Shown one piece after another: positions 1 to 8,311 of a DNA stretch of 10,707 nt. The stretch spans positions 1 to 10,707 of the forward strand of contig NAVB01004899.1 of NCBI GenBank assembly GCA_002179805.1, given 5' to 3'. Each line of letters begins with the position of its first letter. The stretch's first letter is position 1. The DNA comes from Acanthamoeba lenticulata. Its lineage: Eukaryota > Discosea > Longamoebia > Acanthamoebidae. The translations under genes and the position numbers were made by a program. The notes beneath the pieces are model-generated. The model made no database searches. It was given only the letters and a program-made list of their open reading frames with translations, and had not been told where the DNA came from.

Positions 1-459
1 ACGTCAACTTGACCATCTTGGGCGGCATGCAAGTGTCGGCCGGCGGTGACCTTGCCAACTGGGTCGTGCCTGTACGTGACCTCTACAGAAACAAAAACGC
101 AAAAACAAACACAAAAACTAATACAAAAAAATCAATTTATATGAATTCAATTTTAGGGCAAGATGGTGAAGGGCCCGGGAGGCGCGATGGACCTCACGTG
201 CAGCGGCTCGCGGGTGGTGGTCACCATGGAGCACAAGGACAAGAGCGGCAAGCCCAAGATCCTCAAGCGGTGCTCGCTGCCCCTGACCGCCCAGGGCTGC
301 GTCAACCGCATCATCACCGAGATGGCCGTGTTCGACGTGGACAAGAGCGGCCTCACGCTCGTGGAGGTGGCCGAGGGCGTCACCGTGGACGACATCAAGA
401 AGTACACCGAGCCCGAATTCAAGGTCTCGCCCAACCTCAAGAAGATCGCCTACGCCTGA
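1..459 (+). CDS. Succinyl-CoA:3-ketoacid CoA-transferase (SCOT), C-terminal end, partial
   Basis: This is the 3' end of a mitochondrial 3-oxoacid CoA-transferase, which moves CoA from succinyl-CoA to acetoacetate in ketone-body breakdown. Two exons are visible: 1-71 (codons in frame from base 3) and 157-459, joined in phase 0 across an 85-nt GT-AG intron (72-156). The joined protein reads [20 protein letters not shown], then [16 protein letters not shown], then [41 protein letters not shown] and a short tail before the TGA. These blocks match the end of the beta-like half of the SCOT family ([38 protein letters not shown]). About 125 residues are seen. The catalytic glutamate lies upstream, outside the window, as does any mitochondrial targeting peptide. 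The reading frame is intact. The family call is very secure; whether the substrate is strictly acetoacetate cannot be judged from this piece. Confidence 0.96.
72..156 (+). other. Intron of the SCOT gene
   Basis: An 85-nt spliceosomal intron. The donor is GTACGT after the VVP codons and the acceptor is TTTTAG before GGC-AAG (GK). It is rich in A with repeated ACAAAAAC-like units (about 87-127), in contrast to the GC-rich exons. Removing it restores the conserved NWVVPGKMVKG motif in phase 0. Confidence 0.93.
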
Positions 460-668
460 AGCCCCCAACATGGCAACGCGTCGGAGGCTTCGACGTCCTC
501 CTGTCTCATTGCACACACCTTGTCACCATCACCAAAGCCATAAAATGTGAAAAAGAACATCAAAAAATCGAAATCGCTGCTTTTTGGTTGTATTCTGCAA
601 TTTTTTTTGAGTGGTTCAAACAAAGATGTATTGTTCGACGGTGGGTTGTTGTGTGTGCAGTGGCGGGG
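460..668. other. Convergent 3' intergenic region
   Basis: A 209-base spacer between the stop of the SCOT gene (457-459, + strand) and the stop of the zinc-finger gene (669-671, - strand). It must hold both 3' UTRs and poly(A) sites. No exact AATAAA is present on either strand; an ATAAAA variant sits at about 540-545 on the + strand. The region is noticeably more AT-rich (about 530-640) than the flanking exons. I see no RNA gene or further ORF that I trust here. Confidence 0.6.
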
Positions 669-3600
669 TCAAGACGTGGTGGTGACGCTGACTGGTGGCC
701 GCGATGTCGCGGCGGTGGCCGCCTCGGCGGACGGCAGCTGCGGGGATGATGGCGTGGTGGCGGCAAGGGCCGCTGTTGTTGGAGGACGCTTCTCGCTGCT
801 TCCGCGCTGCTGCGGCGTGTGGGGCCGGGCGGGCGCGGTGGCAGTCGTCGTGGGCCAGATGGCCGACGCGGGAGCCGAAGACGACGGCGAGACGTGGGGC
901 GGCGCGTGACTCTGAGCAGACCTCGCGCCCGCAGACGCGAGCGCGATGCTTGACTGTGAGAGACCCGGCGCCCCGCCCGTGGCCGCGGTCTGCAGCCCGG
1001 AGATCGCCGTGGAGCTCGAAGTCGTCGTTGTCGTCGGCGCCACTGGCAGCGGAGTGGAGGCGGTGATAGGGCCAGGCCTCATGTTGGTGGCCGCCGACGC
1101 CGTCATTGGTGTAGGTGTTGTGGTGGTGGAAATGGGAGTGGAAGTCAAAGTCGAAGCCGGGAGCGAGCACGTGAGCAACATTCCCGATGGCTCCATTGTT
1201 GTTGTCGTCGTCGTCCACTTGAGCTCCATCACCGGCTTCATACCGCTCGGCGTCGCTTGGGGCTGAGGCTGGGGCTGAGGCTGAGGCTGAGGCTGAGGCT
1301 GGGGCTGGGGCTGGGGCTGGGGCTGCGGCTGAGCTGGAACCTGAGCCTGAGACTGGGGCTGTTGCGGCTGCGGCTGTGGCTGTGCGGGCGCGCTCGGGGC
1401 CGCCGGGGTGCCGTCGGGCGCGAGGACGATGGCGAGGGGCTTGATGCGGTAGCGGTGCTCGCGGCCCTTGTGGAGCAGCGCGCACTGGGTGTAGTGCGGG
1501 ATGACCCGCTGCTCGGTGTCGGTAAGGCCGGCCTCCTCGCCCAGCTGCTGCAGCCGCTTGAGCCGCTGCGACGAGTTGGAGCACACGATCGCGCGTCCGA
1601 GCGGGATCTGGATCTCCTGCTCCAGCTGTTGCTGCTGCTGCTGCTGTTGTTGCGGGGCGGGCTGCTGGTGGTCCCGGATGACGAGGCAGAGCTGGACGGG
1701 GTCGGGCCCGTAGGTGCGCTCAAACTTGACCGCCAGGTTGAGCAAGAAGCCGCGGGGCGTCGTCGTCTTCCACGACAGCGGCTCGACCACCAATCGGTCC
1801 TGCTTGCCTCCTCTGCACGCCCACGCCCACGTCAGCCTCTCGAAAACGAAATAAAAAATGAAACAAAACGAAAGCGAAAACGAAGGAGGAAGGGGGGAGG
1901 CACCGGCTTGTGATGAGGAGCTCACAGTTGCGCACGTCCCAGTTGCGTGTGCTGTGGAGGGCCACCCACTGCGTGTAGCCCGTGACGGGCGTCATCGGGT
2001 AGCACTCGACCCGGAACAGCTTGGCCAGCTCCGGCCCGGCCAGCTGCGCCAGCGGCGGCCCGACCACGGCGGCGGCGGCGGCGGCAGCAGCGGCAGCCGC
2101 TGCCAGCACCCGACCGGCACTCGCCAGCTCGGGCGTTGTCGTCGCCGTCGCCGTGGTCGACGGCTTTGTCGTGGCGCCGCTGCCATGTGAAGCTGCGGTG
2201 GCGGCAGCGGCAGCGGCCGCGGCCGCAGCGGTCATGTGAGCGCTAGCGGCAGCGGCGGGGAGATCAGGCGAGCCCAGGCCGCTCGGGCTGAGGGCCTGCT
2301 GGTCGGCGCTGCCGTTGGCCGCCGCAGCGGCAGCCGCAGCAGCCACGGCGGTGCTGTAGCGGGGCTTCTTGCTGATGATATCCGACCAGCGCTCGATGTG
2401 GTCGAGCACGGCCCACTCGCGCCGGCGCTTGACGTGGACTGTCCCGGCGACATGAGCGGCAAACTCGTCGGCCGGAAGCAGCACGGCACAGGCCAGGCAC
2501 GTGAGCGCGCCTTGCGCGCTGCGGTACACGAGTTCGGCCGCATGCTGCGGCGTCTGCCCGCGCGCGTTGAACTTGACCTTGCGGATCAGGTGCAGCGACG
2601 ACGTCACGTGCTGCCGCCAGCCCATCTTGGACAGCGACAGCCGGCACGGGATGCATCGAATTCCGCGCTTCTTGAGCACCGTCGGGTCAAAGTAGCAAAA
2701 CTCGGGCAGGAGGAACAGCTTGGCCGGCGGCTGCTCGCCCGACTCGAGCTCCGGGTCGGTGATGACCCCCGACACCAGACCCTGGCCGTCCTGGTCGACT
2801 CCTCCCGCTGCGGCCGCCGCCGACGAGGCCTTGGCCGCACGAGCGGCCTGCAAGAGGCAAAAGTCGTCGTCGGCGTCAGTGTCGTCATCCTCGTCGGCCT
2901 CGTCTTCGTCGCCCATCCCGCCGCTGCCGCCGCCGACGGCGCTGCCACAGCTGTTCCCGAGGCCGCCGTTGGCCGCCTTGCGGTCGACGGTGACCACGCG
3001 CGGGACGCTGCTCATGGCCGCGACGCTCGACATCGTCGTCGTTGTTGCCGACGGCCAAAGCTGCGCGACGCCCGCGTGCTGTCCGGTGCCGGTGTTGGTG
3101 GTTGTCGACGACGACGGCGACGACATCATCGCCATCGGCGACGACGCGCGCGGGGCCGAGGTCCCATTCGCTGTCGTTGTCATTGGCGTGGCGGCCGCTG
3201 CCGGCGGCGGTGGCGACGGCATGCGGCCGTAGGTAGCCGCCGTCATCGGCTGCACGGCCGGCGTCGTTGTCGTGGTCGTCGCCGTCGTGGCAGCCGAGTG
3301 CTGCAGATACAACTGCCGCAGCGTCGCCGAATCTGTGCGCATGCAAGCATTTGTCGGATAAGCTCAGCGTCAGCGATGGCCTCGAGCTCGACGGTCGATG
3401 GCGATTACAACAACACACGTACCGGCATCAAAGTGGTAGGTGAAGCGGTCATGGCTGATGCGGCGGAAGCCGCAGTAGAGCGACCGCTCTACCACGAGCT
3501 GGCGCTCGGCGGCGAGTACCTCCATGAGGAAAGGCCACTTCCAGATGCCCGTGGCGCGGAGCACCTCGATGGCCGGCGGCACCTCGGCAAACCAGTAGGC

Positions 3601-4629
3601 GCTGGCCTTTTCCACGGATTGGACCACGGAGCCGAAGCCCAGCCGGAGCTCGTGGCCGCTGCCGCTGGCGCCGTCGGCGGGCGGCGTCGGGGTGCACATG
3701 ACGGTCAGGAGGTGCTTGGTCGTGTCCATAAAGTCGCGCAGGTGAATGCTGTTTGGCGAGACCTGCACGGCGTAGTGCGTCGGCGCCGCGGCGGGCGGCA
3801 TGGTCGGCGCAGCAGCAGTGGCGGCGGGCGGCGAGGCCGGCGACAGCGGCGCGGCGGGTGACGGCGCCCCGGCCAGCATGCGGGACAGGGCCGGCAGCGA
3901 TGTCGACCGCGGGAGCGACGCCGGCGCGCCTCCGCCGATGCCCCCCGCATACGACTGTTGCTGCTGTTGCTGCTGCAATAACTGATGGAGCTGCTGCTGC
4001 GGGCTGACCGCCTGCTGGAGCTGCTGATGCTGCTGGACCGCCGGCGCGCCCAGCCCGGCCGCGGCCGCTTGCTGCTGGTGGTAGTGTTGGTAGTAGACGA
4101 GGTCGCGGCTGGGCTCCTCCTTGCCGGTCGACGGGTTGATCAGGGAGAAGCGCAGCGAGACCTGCCGCTGGGCGTGGTCGCTCGAGCTCATCTGACCGCT
4201 GGCCTCGCGCTTGCGCTTGCGATCCAACGTCGTGGGCGAGTCGATGGCCATCATCGATGACGATGAAGATGAAGATGATGATGACAACGACGAGACCCCG
4301 TTATTGGCTGGCAAGGCCGCGGCGACTGCCGCCGGCAGTGGCGCCAGCGTCGGCTTCGGAGGCGAGGGTGCTCTGTGGACAGGGCCGGCTGGCACGGCCC
4401 GCTTGGCCGCGACCGACGAGGCTGAGGCAAGTGAAGCCAACGGCGACAGGCCGGGGCGGTTCGCAGCCGCTGCGGCCGCAGCTGCTGCCATCGTCGACAC
4501 AGACGGCAAGGGCGGGTTGGTCGAGGGCGCGGTCGAGCCTGGCGCCCTCGACGCGGCCGGATCGTCGAAGGGGGCGAGCATGGCAGCGCGTTCGGCCAAG
4601 TCGTTGAGGCTGTTCACGCGTCGAATCAT
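669..4629 (-). CDS. Large nuclear-type protein with twin U1/matrin-type C2H2 zinc fingers, function unknown
   Basis: I do not recognise a named orthologue. Model exons (minus strand): 4629-3423, 3332-1904 and 1812-669. Introns are 3422-3333 (GTACGT...GCACAG, phase 1) and 1903-1813 (GTGCCT...GTGCAG, phase 2). The total is 3780 nt, or 1259 residues plus stop. Seen in order: an Ala/Pro/Ser-rich N terminus; a basic NLS-like RKRKRE at about 137-142; segment A (QVSLRFSLINP, about 156-180); a Q-rich stretch; segment B (about 285-403, with WFAEVPPAIEVLRATGIWKW). Then come an acidic run (about 544-559), finger 1 (C629, C632, H644, H650), finger 2 (C681, C684, H696, H702), long poly-Ala tracts, segment C (about 840-1000, with RNCELLITS-RGGKQDRLVVE and IPLGRAIVCSNSSQRLKRLQ), and a PQ-repeat and Ser/Thr-rich tail. 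Both fingers have C-X2-C-X11-H-X5-H spacing, typical of U1/matrin fingers that bind RNA or nucleic acid. A nuclear nucleic-acid-binding role is inference. The start is the first ATG after an upstream in-frame stop, so an upstream coding exon is not fully excluded. The last roughly 200 codons are low complexity and their frame is the least certain part. Confidence 0.8.
1261..1330 (-). repeat. Hexanucleotide repeat encoding a Pro-Gln dipeptide tract
   Basis: On the + strand about eleven tandem copies of CTGAGG or CTGGGG run through 1261-1330 and fade into irregular copies up to about 1376. Read on the coding (minus) strand they give alternating Pro-Gln. Because the unit is six bases, gain or loss of units keeps the frame. 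The other two minus-strand frames give Pro-Ala/Ser-Ala and Ser-Leu/Pro-Ser dipeptides, so this tract does not itself identify the true frame. Confidence 0.85.
1626..1652 (-). repeat. CAG/CAA tract, nine glutamines
   Basis: Nine consecutive CTG/TTG triplets on the + strand encode nine glutamines on the minus strand inside segment C of the zinc-finger protein, between VIRDHQQPAP and LEQEIQIPLG. Five of the triplets are uninterrupted CAG, so length polymorphism is likely. The tract appears to be an insertion within an otherwise conserved-looking domain. Confidence 0.85.
1904..3332 (-). other. Middle exon of the zinc-finger gene carrying both U1-type fingers
   Basis: This exon carries the strongest functional evidence in the gene. 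Finger 1 reads CIPCRLSLSKMGWRQH with the last His in TSSLH. Finger 2 reads CLACAVLLPADEFAAH with the last His in GTVH, followed by basic KRRREW. About 30 residues separate the two. Both have the aromatic or hydrophobic spacing and the long final X5 H-H spacing of U1-like fingers. Upstream are Thr-rich and acidic linkers; downstream lie poly-Ala runs and the start of segment C (LAKLFRVECYP, TQWVALHSTRNWDVRN). Entry is in phase 1 and exit in phase 2. Confidence 0.8.
3955..3975 (-). repeat. CAG/CAA tract, seven glutamines
   Basis: Seven glutamine codons on the minus strand within a longer Gln-rich stretch of the zinc-finger protein (about residues 185-225). The interruptions by CAA and by Leu/His codons suggest an older, partly degenerate tract. 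Confidence 0.8.
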
Positions 4630-4642
4630 CTCGTGTTCGCAC

Positions 4643-4856
4643 TTATTGCCTCCTGCAATGCGTGTAGGGCAGAATGGATAAGAAAAACCGGAAACGGTTT
4701 AGCGACTTGGGGGAGTAGAAACACAAGCAATTTTTTGAAGAAGATTGCCACAATCACTCTCTCGGAGGACAAAATTGTACGGTTCGGACAAGAACAACCT
4801 AATTTTGAAAGTCGTATCAAACAGATAACATGTAAGAATTGAATGATAACGAACCT
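4643..4856 (-). other. Probable 5'-leader intron of the zinc-finger gene
   Basis: On the minus strand, TTCCAG|GTTCGT at 4857/4856 makes a donor and GCATTGCAG (ending at about 4643) makes an acceptor 14 bases before the ATG at 4629. The interval is AT-rich, like the introns elsewhere in the window, whereas both flanks are GC-richer. Joining these sites puts the upstream open frame out of phase with the ATG, so the upstream exon would be non-coding leader. This is an inferred intron; an RNA read across it would settle it. Confidence 0.45.
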
Positions 4857-4859
4857 GGA

Positions 4860-5304
4860 AGTACGCCCAATTTGTGGCTTGTCTATTCAGAAGAATTAGA
4901 TCGCTTTTACCCAGCCGAGTCAACTGAATCACGATCCAATCTCCAACCTTCCCAGCGGAGCCCTTGAGAACACGTGCGACAGAGAAGAACCTGGTGTTCC
5001 ACGAGGGCTGAAGAACACTCCCTTCCGCGGCGCGTCTCCAACAACCAGGACGAACCCAAGAGAAGCGCAGCGGGACCCACCGCCGCAGACCGGTCGACGC
5101 TTTCTCCGGACTGGCCGCGCCCCTAATCGCCAAAACCTGTACCGGAGGCGTCCCTTTCTGTTTGTCCTCAAGTTAGTTTACGCCGCAGAAAAGCCGGAAA
5201 CGGAATCATGTCATTTCCTACATTCTTTGTTTTCTCAAACTTTTCCCCACCTTTTCGCGGAGAGCATAAAACAAGTTGACGATCGGGCGCAGCTTTAGCG
5301 ACAG
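4860..5304. promoter_or_regulatory. Divergent promoter/leader region between the zinc-finger gene and ECD
   Basis: The zinc-finger gene reads left and ECD reads right from this interval, so it should hold both start sites. From about 4860 to 5205 there is no ATG on either strand, which fits paired untranslated leaders. For ECD, CATAAAAC (5265-5272) is a TATA-like element 33 bases before the ATG at 5305, preceded by a pyrimidine-rich stretch (5221-5255). A 17-nt element at 5187-5203 recurs at 4681-4697 with one mismatch. No clear TATA was found for the leftward gene. Confidence 0.5.
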
Positions 5305-8078
5305 ATGGAAGCGTTTAGTGACGCTGGCATGCCCTGGACTCACTCGGTGGAGCAAGAAGACTTTGTGGAGTATCGCCTTTTCGCACAAGCCAGCCTTAGT
5401 TCCACAAATGGTACCCAATTTTGCCCTCCCGGCTTTCCATTTGTGATGGCTGCTCACATCGTGCTCGCAGATGCTGTGCATTTGGAGAATGTCAAGAAAC
5501 GGTGTGAGGAATTTGTTCATCAATGGACGAAGGACTACATCTGGCAGAAGGAGCCGTTTACCCTGCAAGTCCATGCCCCGAGCAGCACGAGCGGCAACCG
5601 AGGCGCCGCATCAGACCTGCCGCATCTGTGGGGCCGCACGCGCTTTGGCGACAGCGCGGATGACGAGTGGTTCGTCGTGTGGCTGCTCTTCCAGCTCTCC
5701 CGCCACGAACCGAGCTTGGCCATCAGCGTAATCGACAACGACGGCCAGTTCTTACTCATCGAAGCGGCCTTGGTGATCCCCCGATGGATCAAGCCAGAGA
5801 CGACCAAGAACAGGGTATGATCCATGTGGCAGCTCCTCGTCCACAATGGACGACCTGAAACTCATCTCACGCGCGCAGGTCTGGATCCATAACGGCAGCG
5901 TACACATCATTCCGCTTCCTCGCACGCCAGCGGAGCTCACTCAGATCCCGTCGTCGCTCGATGACAACCTGGCCACGACCCTGTCCATCGTGTTCAACCC
6001 ACGCATCAAGACCCTGGCCGCCCCGCCCGTGCAGGGGGCCATTCAGGCCAAAGTGGCTGAGTACCCGGCTAAGGCCCACCAATTCCACTACGCACGGTGC
6101 TGTCTTCCTTGGCAGGTGGCCCACATCCTCCACGAGCGGCCCCAGATGTACGAAGTGCCAGCGCTCGTGTGAGTGTGCATGTCTGGCCTCATCTTAGGTG
6201 CTAACTGGGTCCGCGCGGCGGACACCACAGGGTCGCGCCGGCCGTGGAGGCCTTCTACCACCGCGACATCGACGGTATGTTTCTCTGCTCGCGCATGGCC
6301 AAGTTCCCGCCTGGGCCCGTCGTCGACCTGCAACCTGTGAAGGCCGATGATGGGCACGTTGTGGCCGACCGAGCCGGCAGTGGGATGGTGATGACCATGG
6401 TGCGCTTCACGCGGATGCTCTACGCCATGCTGGCCTCGCAGCGATTTGAGCCGCCCAAAGTGTTCAGCCCGTACATCCCGCCCGCCGAGGACCACCCTGA
6501 CCACCAGGCCTACGTGCTGGGCATGAAGCTGGCGGCCGGCTTCGAAATTCTCTACGACCTTCCACGCAAGCGGCGGGCCGACGAAGCCATCCAGGACGTC
6601 AAGGTTTTCACCCTTTGATTTTATTTTACATTTATGATTGTTATCATTTTTATACAAGGAGACTAACATCTTCATCTCTCTGTGACTAGACGTACGACTT
6701 TGCGGCGGACATCGAGTGGACGGCCTTCCTCCGCACCCTCGAGGGACTCGGCTACTTTGAGGTTCGCCTTTTCTCTTCTTTCTTGAAATGTCAAGTATTT
6801 ATGTTCAACTGACGGTTTTTCACGTTGATGCAGGGCGAGATCAAGGGGTCGAGGGAATACCAGCGCAAGCTCGGGGTGGCCAAGCAGAAGTACCTGGAGG
6901 ACAAGTATAATACCGGCCAACGCGCCGCCGGCGAGGGGAAGGGGAAGGACCGAGAAGAGGGCCACAAGGCCAAGCTACCGCCTCGAGGCGGCGGCAAGGC
7001 GACGCGAAGCGAGGCCGACCTGGGCGCCGATGCCGTGCGACAAAAGGCTCTCCAGCGCGAGATCGACGAGATTCTCGCCAGGTACCGACCTCTTCTTCTG
7101 TTTCTTTTGCCATTCTATGCTCATCATTATCGTCCTCGCCATCATGATGTTGTAGGCCGGTGGACGCGGCCACGCTCGCTGGGAAGCTGTCGCAGGCGCT
7201 GCGGCCAGACGACCCTGTGGACTGGATGACGGTCTCGCCAGAGGAGGTCCGCCCCTTCCTCTCTCCCCTCCTCGTGGCCCTTCGTTCTTGGACTCTCGTC
7301 TCACGTGGTATTTATTTGCAACAACCGCCAACAGGTGGACGACCTCCTCGCCCAGCGGCAGCGCGAGTTCGACGCCTACGAGGAGCGGACGCGCACCAGC
7401 AGGGAGCAAAAGAAAAAGAACAAGAAAGAAGAGAAGAAAAAGGGCAAGGTTCATGAGTTTGGCGGTGACGGCGGTGAAGGAGGCGAAGACGAGCTGCGAA
7501 AGATGATGGAGCTCGTGGGCGGGATGAAGGACTTCATGGGCAAGATCTCCAGCTTCGAGGGCGCCGAGTTCCCCGCGGGCGACGGAGGCGCAGGCGATGT
7601 GTCGTTTGACGCCGATCGATTCCTGGCGATCATGCAGCAGACGCTGGGCGGCGGCATAGGCCGTGATGAAGACGACGACGACGACACGGAGGATGACGAC
7701 GATGAGCCGGACGAGTTCTTTGCTATGGGCAGTGAAGACGATGATGATGACGATGATAATGACGAGGACGAAGAGGACGAAGACGAGGCAGAGGGCGGAA
7801 GTGAAGAGTCCGAGAAGCGACGAATGCGACGCTTGATGCGGGAGATGGACTTTGAGCTGCAGCACACCAAGCTCGCCGACGATTTTGAAAAGGCGCCTCT
7901 CCCTGAAGTGGAGGCAGAGCCGGCGGCGACGAAGGAGCAACTGCGGCCGGTGGACGTGGACCTCAACCTGATGAAGAACCTTCTCGACTCGATCGAGGCG
8001 CAGGCCGGCATGGCCGGTCCCGGCTCCAACCTGCTCAAGGAGCTGCGCCAGCTCACCCAATCCGGAGGCAAGCCCTGA
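5305..8078 (+). CDS. ECD: Ecdysoneless (ECD/SGT1 family) homologue
   Basis: Animal ECD proteins act in cell-cycle progression and pre-mRNA splicing (binding PRPF8), contact the R2TP chaperone through acidic phosphosites, and stabilise p53. Model exons: 5305-5814, 5879-6168, 6231-6603, 6690-6761, 6834-7081, 7156-7246 and 7335-8078. All introns are GT-AG (62-88 nt), the phases agree and the total is 2328 nt, giving 775 residues (human about 644). Family blocks in order: LPHLWGRTRFGD (about 105-116) with DEWFVVWLL; IDNDGQFLLIEAA and P-x-WI-x-PE; NGSVHIIPLP; VEAFYHRD; GMKLAAGFEILYD; the short exon 4 block TYDFAADIEW...LGYFEGEIKGS; MKDFMGKISSFEGAEFP (about 592-608) and SFDADRFL; then PVDVDLNLMKNLLDS with AGPGSNLL near the end. 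A Lys/Glu-rich linker (about 549-567) and a long Asp/Glu run (about 639-684) explain the extra length. The acidic run with Ser is a plausible CK2/R2TP-type docking region (inference). ATG 5305 is the first Met after the TATA-like element. Confidence 0.95.
7670..7790 (+). repeat. Asp/Glu-coding low-complexity tract in ECD
   Basis: A run of GAC, GAT, GAG and GAA codons encodes about 45 mostly acidic residues (about 639-684 of the ECD model), broken only by TED, EPDEFFAMGSE and N. The opposite strand shows a matching Ser-rich shadow frame. ECD proteins commonly have an acidic Ser/Asp region here; the tract is longer and purer than usual. Confidence 0.8.
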
Positions 8079-8109
8079 CCTGACTGACATTCACGGTTCA
8101 TGCGAAGCA

Positions 8110-8115
8110 AATAAA
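8110..8115 (+). terminator. Poly(A) signal AATAAA of the ECD gene
   Basis: An exact AATAAA lies 32 bases past the ECD stop codon, in the order expected for a eukaryotic polyadenylation signal. A GT-rich stretch follows (about 8130-8160). It is the only canonical signal seen just downstream of any gene in this window. Confidence 0.7.
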
Positions 8116-8241
8116 AGACCATGGCCGTCTTGGTTAAGCTTGGTGGTTGTTGACTCGTCACTTCCATCGGCGGGCTTCCCCTGACTTGTCGGCCGGCTGG
8201 ACCGCAAGTCTGGCCGACGCGCCACGTAGCACAAGAGCAGA

Positions 8242-8250
8242 GTATAAAAC
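8242..8250 (+). promoter_or_regulatory. TATA box of the 148-residue gene
   Basis: GTATAAAAC lies about 65 bases upstream of the ATG at 8312, in the interval between the ECD poly(A) signal and the next gene. The leader after it is CA-rich and has no ATG except one at 8259 (in CAATGACG). A TATA box this close to a consensus suggests regulated or strong transcription. A 7-bp inverted repeat (GTCGGCC at 8188-8194 and GGCCGAC at 8212-8218) sits just upstream. Confidence 0.7.
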
Positions 8251-8311
8251 ACTCAACAATGACGCAGCTTCATCACCACAAGTACAGAAGAGCCGAGCAC
8301 CAACTACGACC

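Noticed and set aside
1257..1913. A 218-codon + strand frame starting with Gly-Leu-Arg-Leu repeats
   Set aside because: It is the antisense reading of the PQ hexamer repeat and of segment C; codon pattern and conserved-looking blocks favour the minus strand.
2236..3861. A 541-codon open frame on the + strand opposite the zinc-finger gene
   Set aside because: It is Arg/Gly/Ala-rich, has no motif, crosses the minus-strand intron without change, and is what a GC-rich antisense frame of a real gene looks like.
3955..4030. CTG-rich clusters as possible structured RNA or CRISPR-like repeats
   Set aside because: They are glutamine/leucine codon runs inside a coding exon, with no spacer-repeat periodicity.
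4699..5133. A 144-codon minus-strand frame upstream of the zinc-finger gene
   Set aside because: It has no ATG start and does not join in frame with the next exon through the best GT-AG sites. More likely 5' leader plus intron.
6975..8090. A 371-codon minus-strand frame opposite ECD with hydrophobic stretches
   Set aside because: Its Val/Ile/Phe-rich stretch is the antisense of the acidic Asp/Glu tract of ECD, and ECD is clearly conserved on the + strand through the whole interval.
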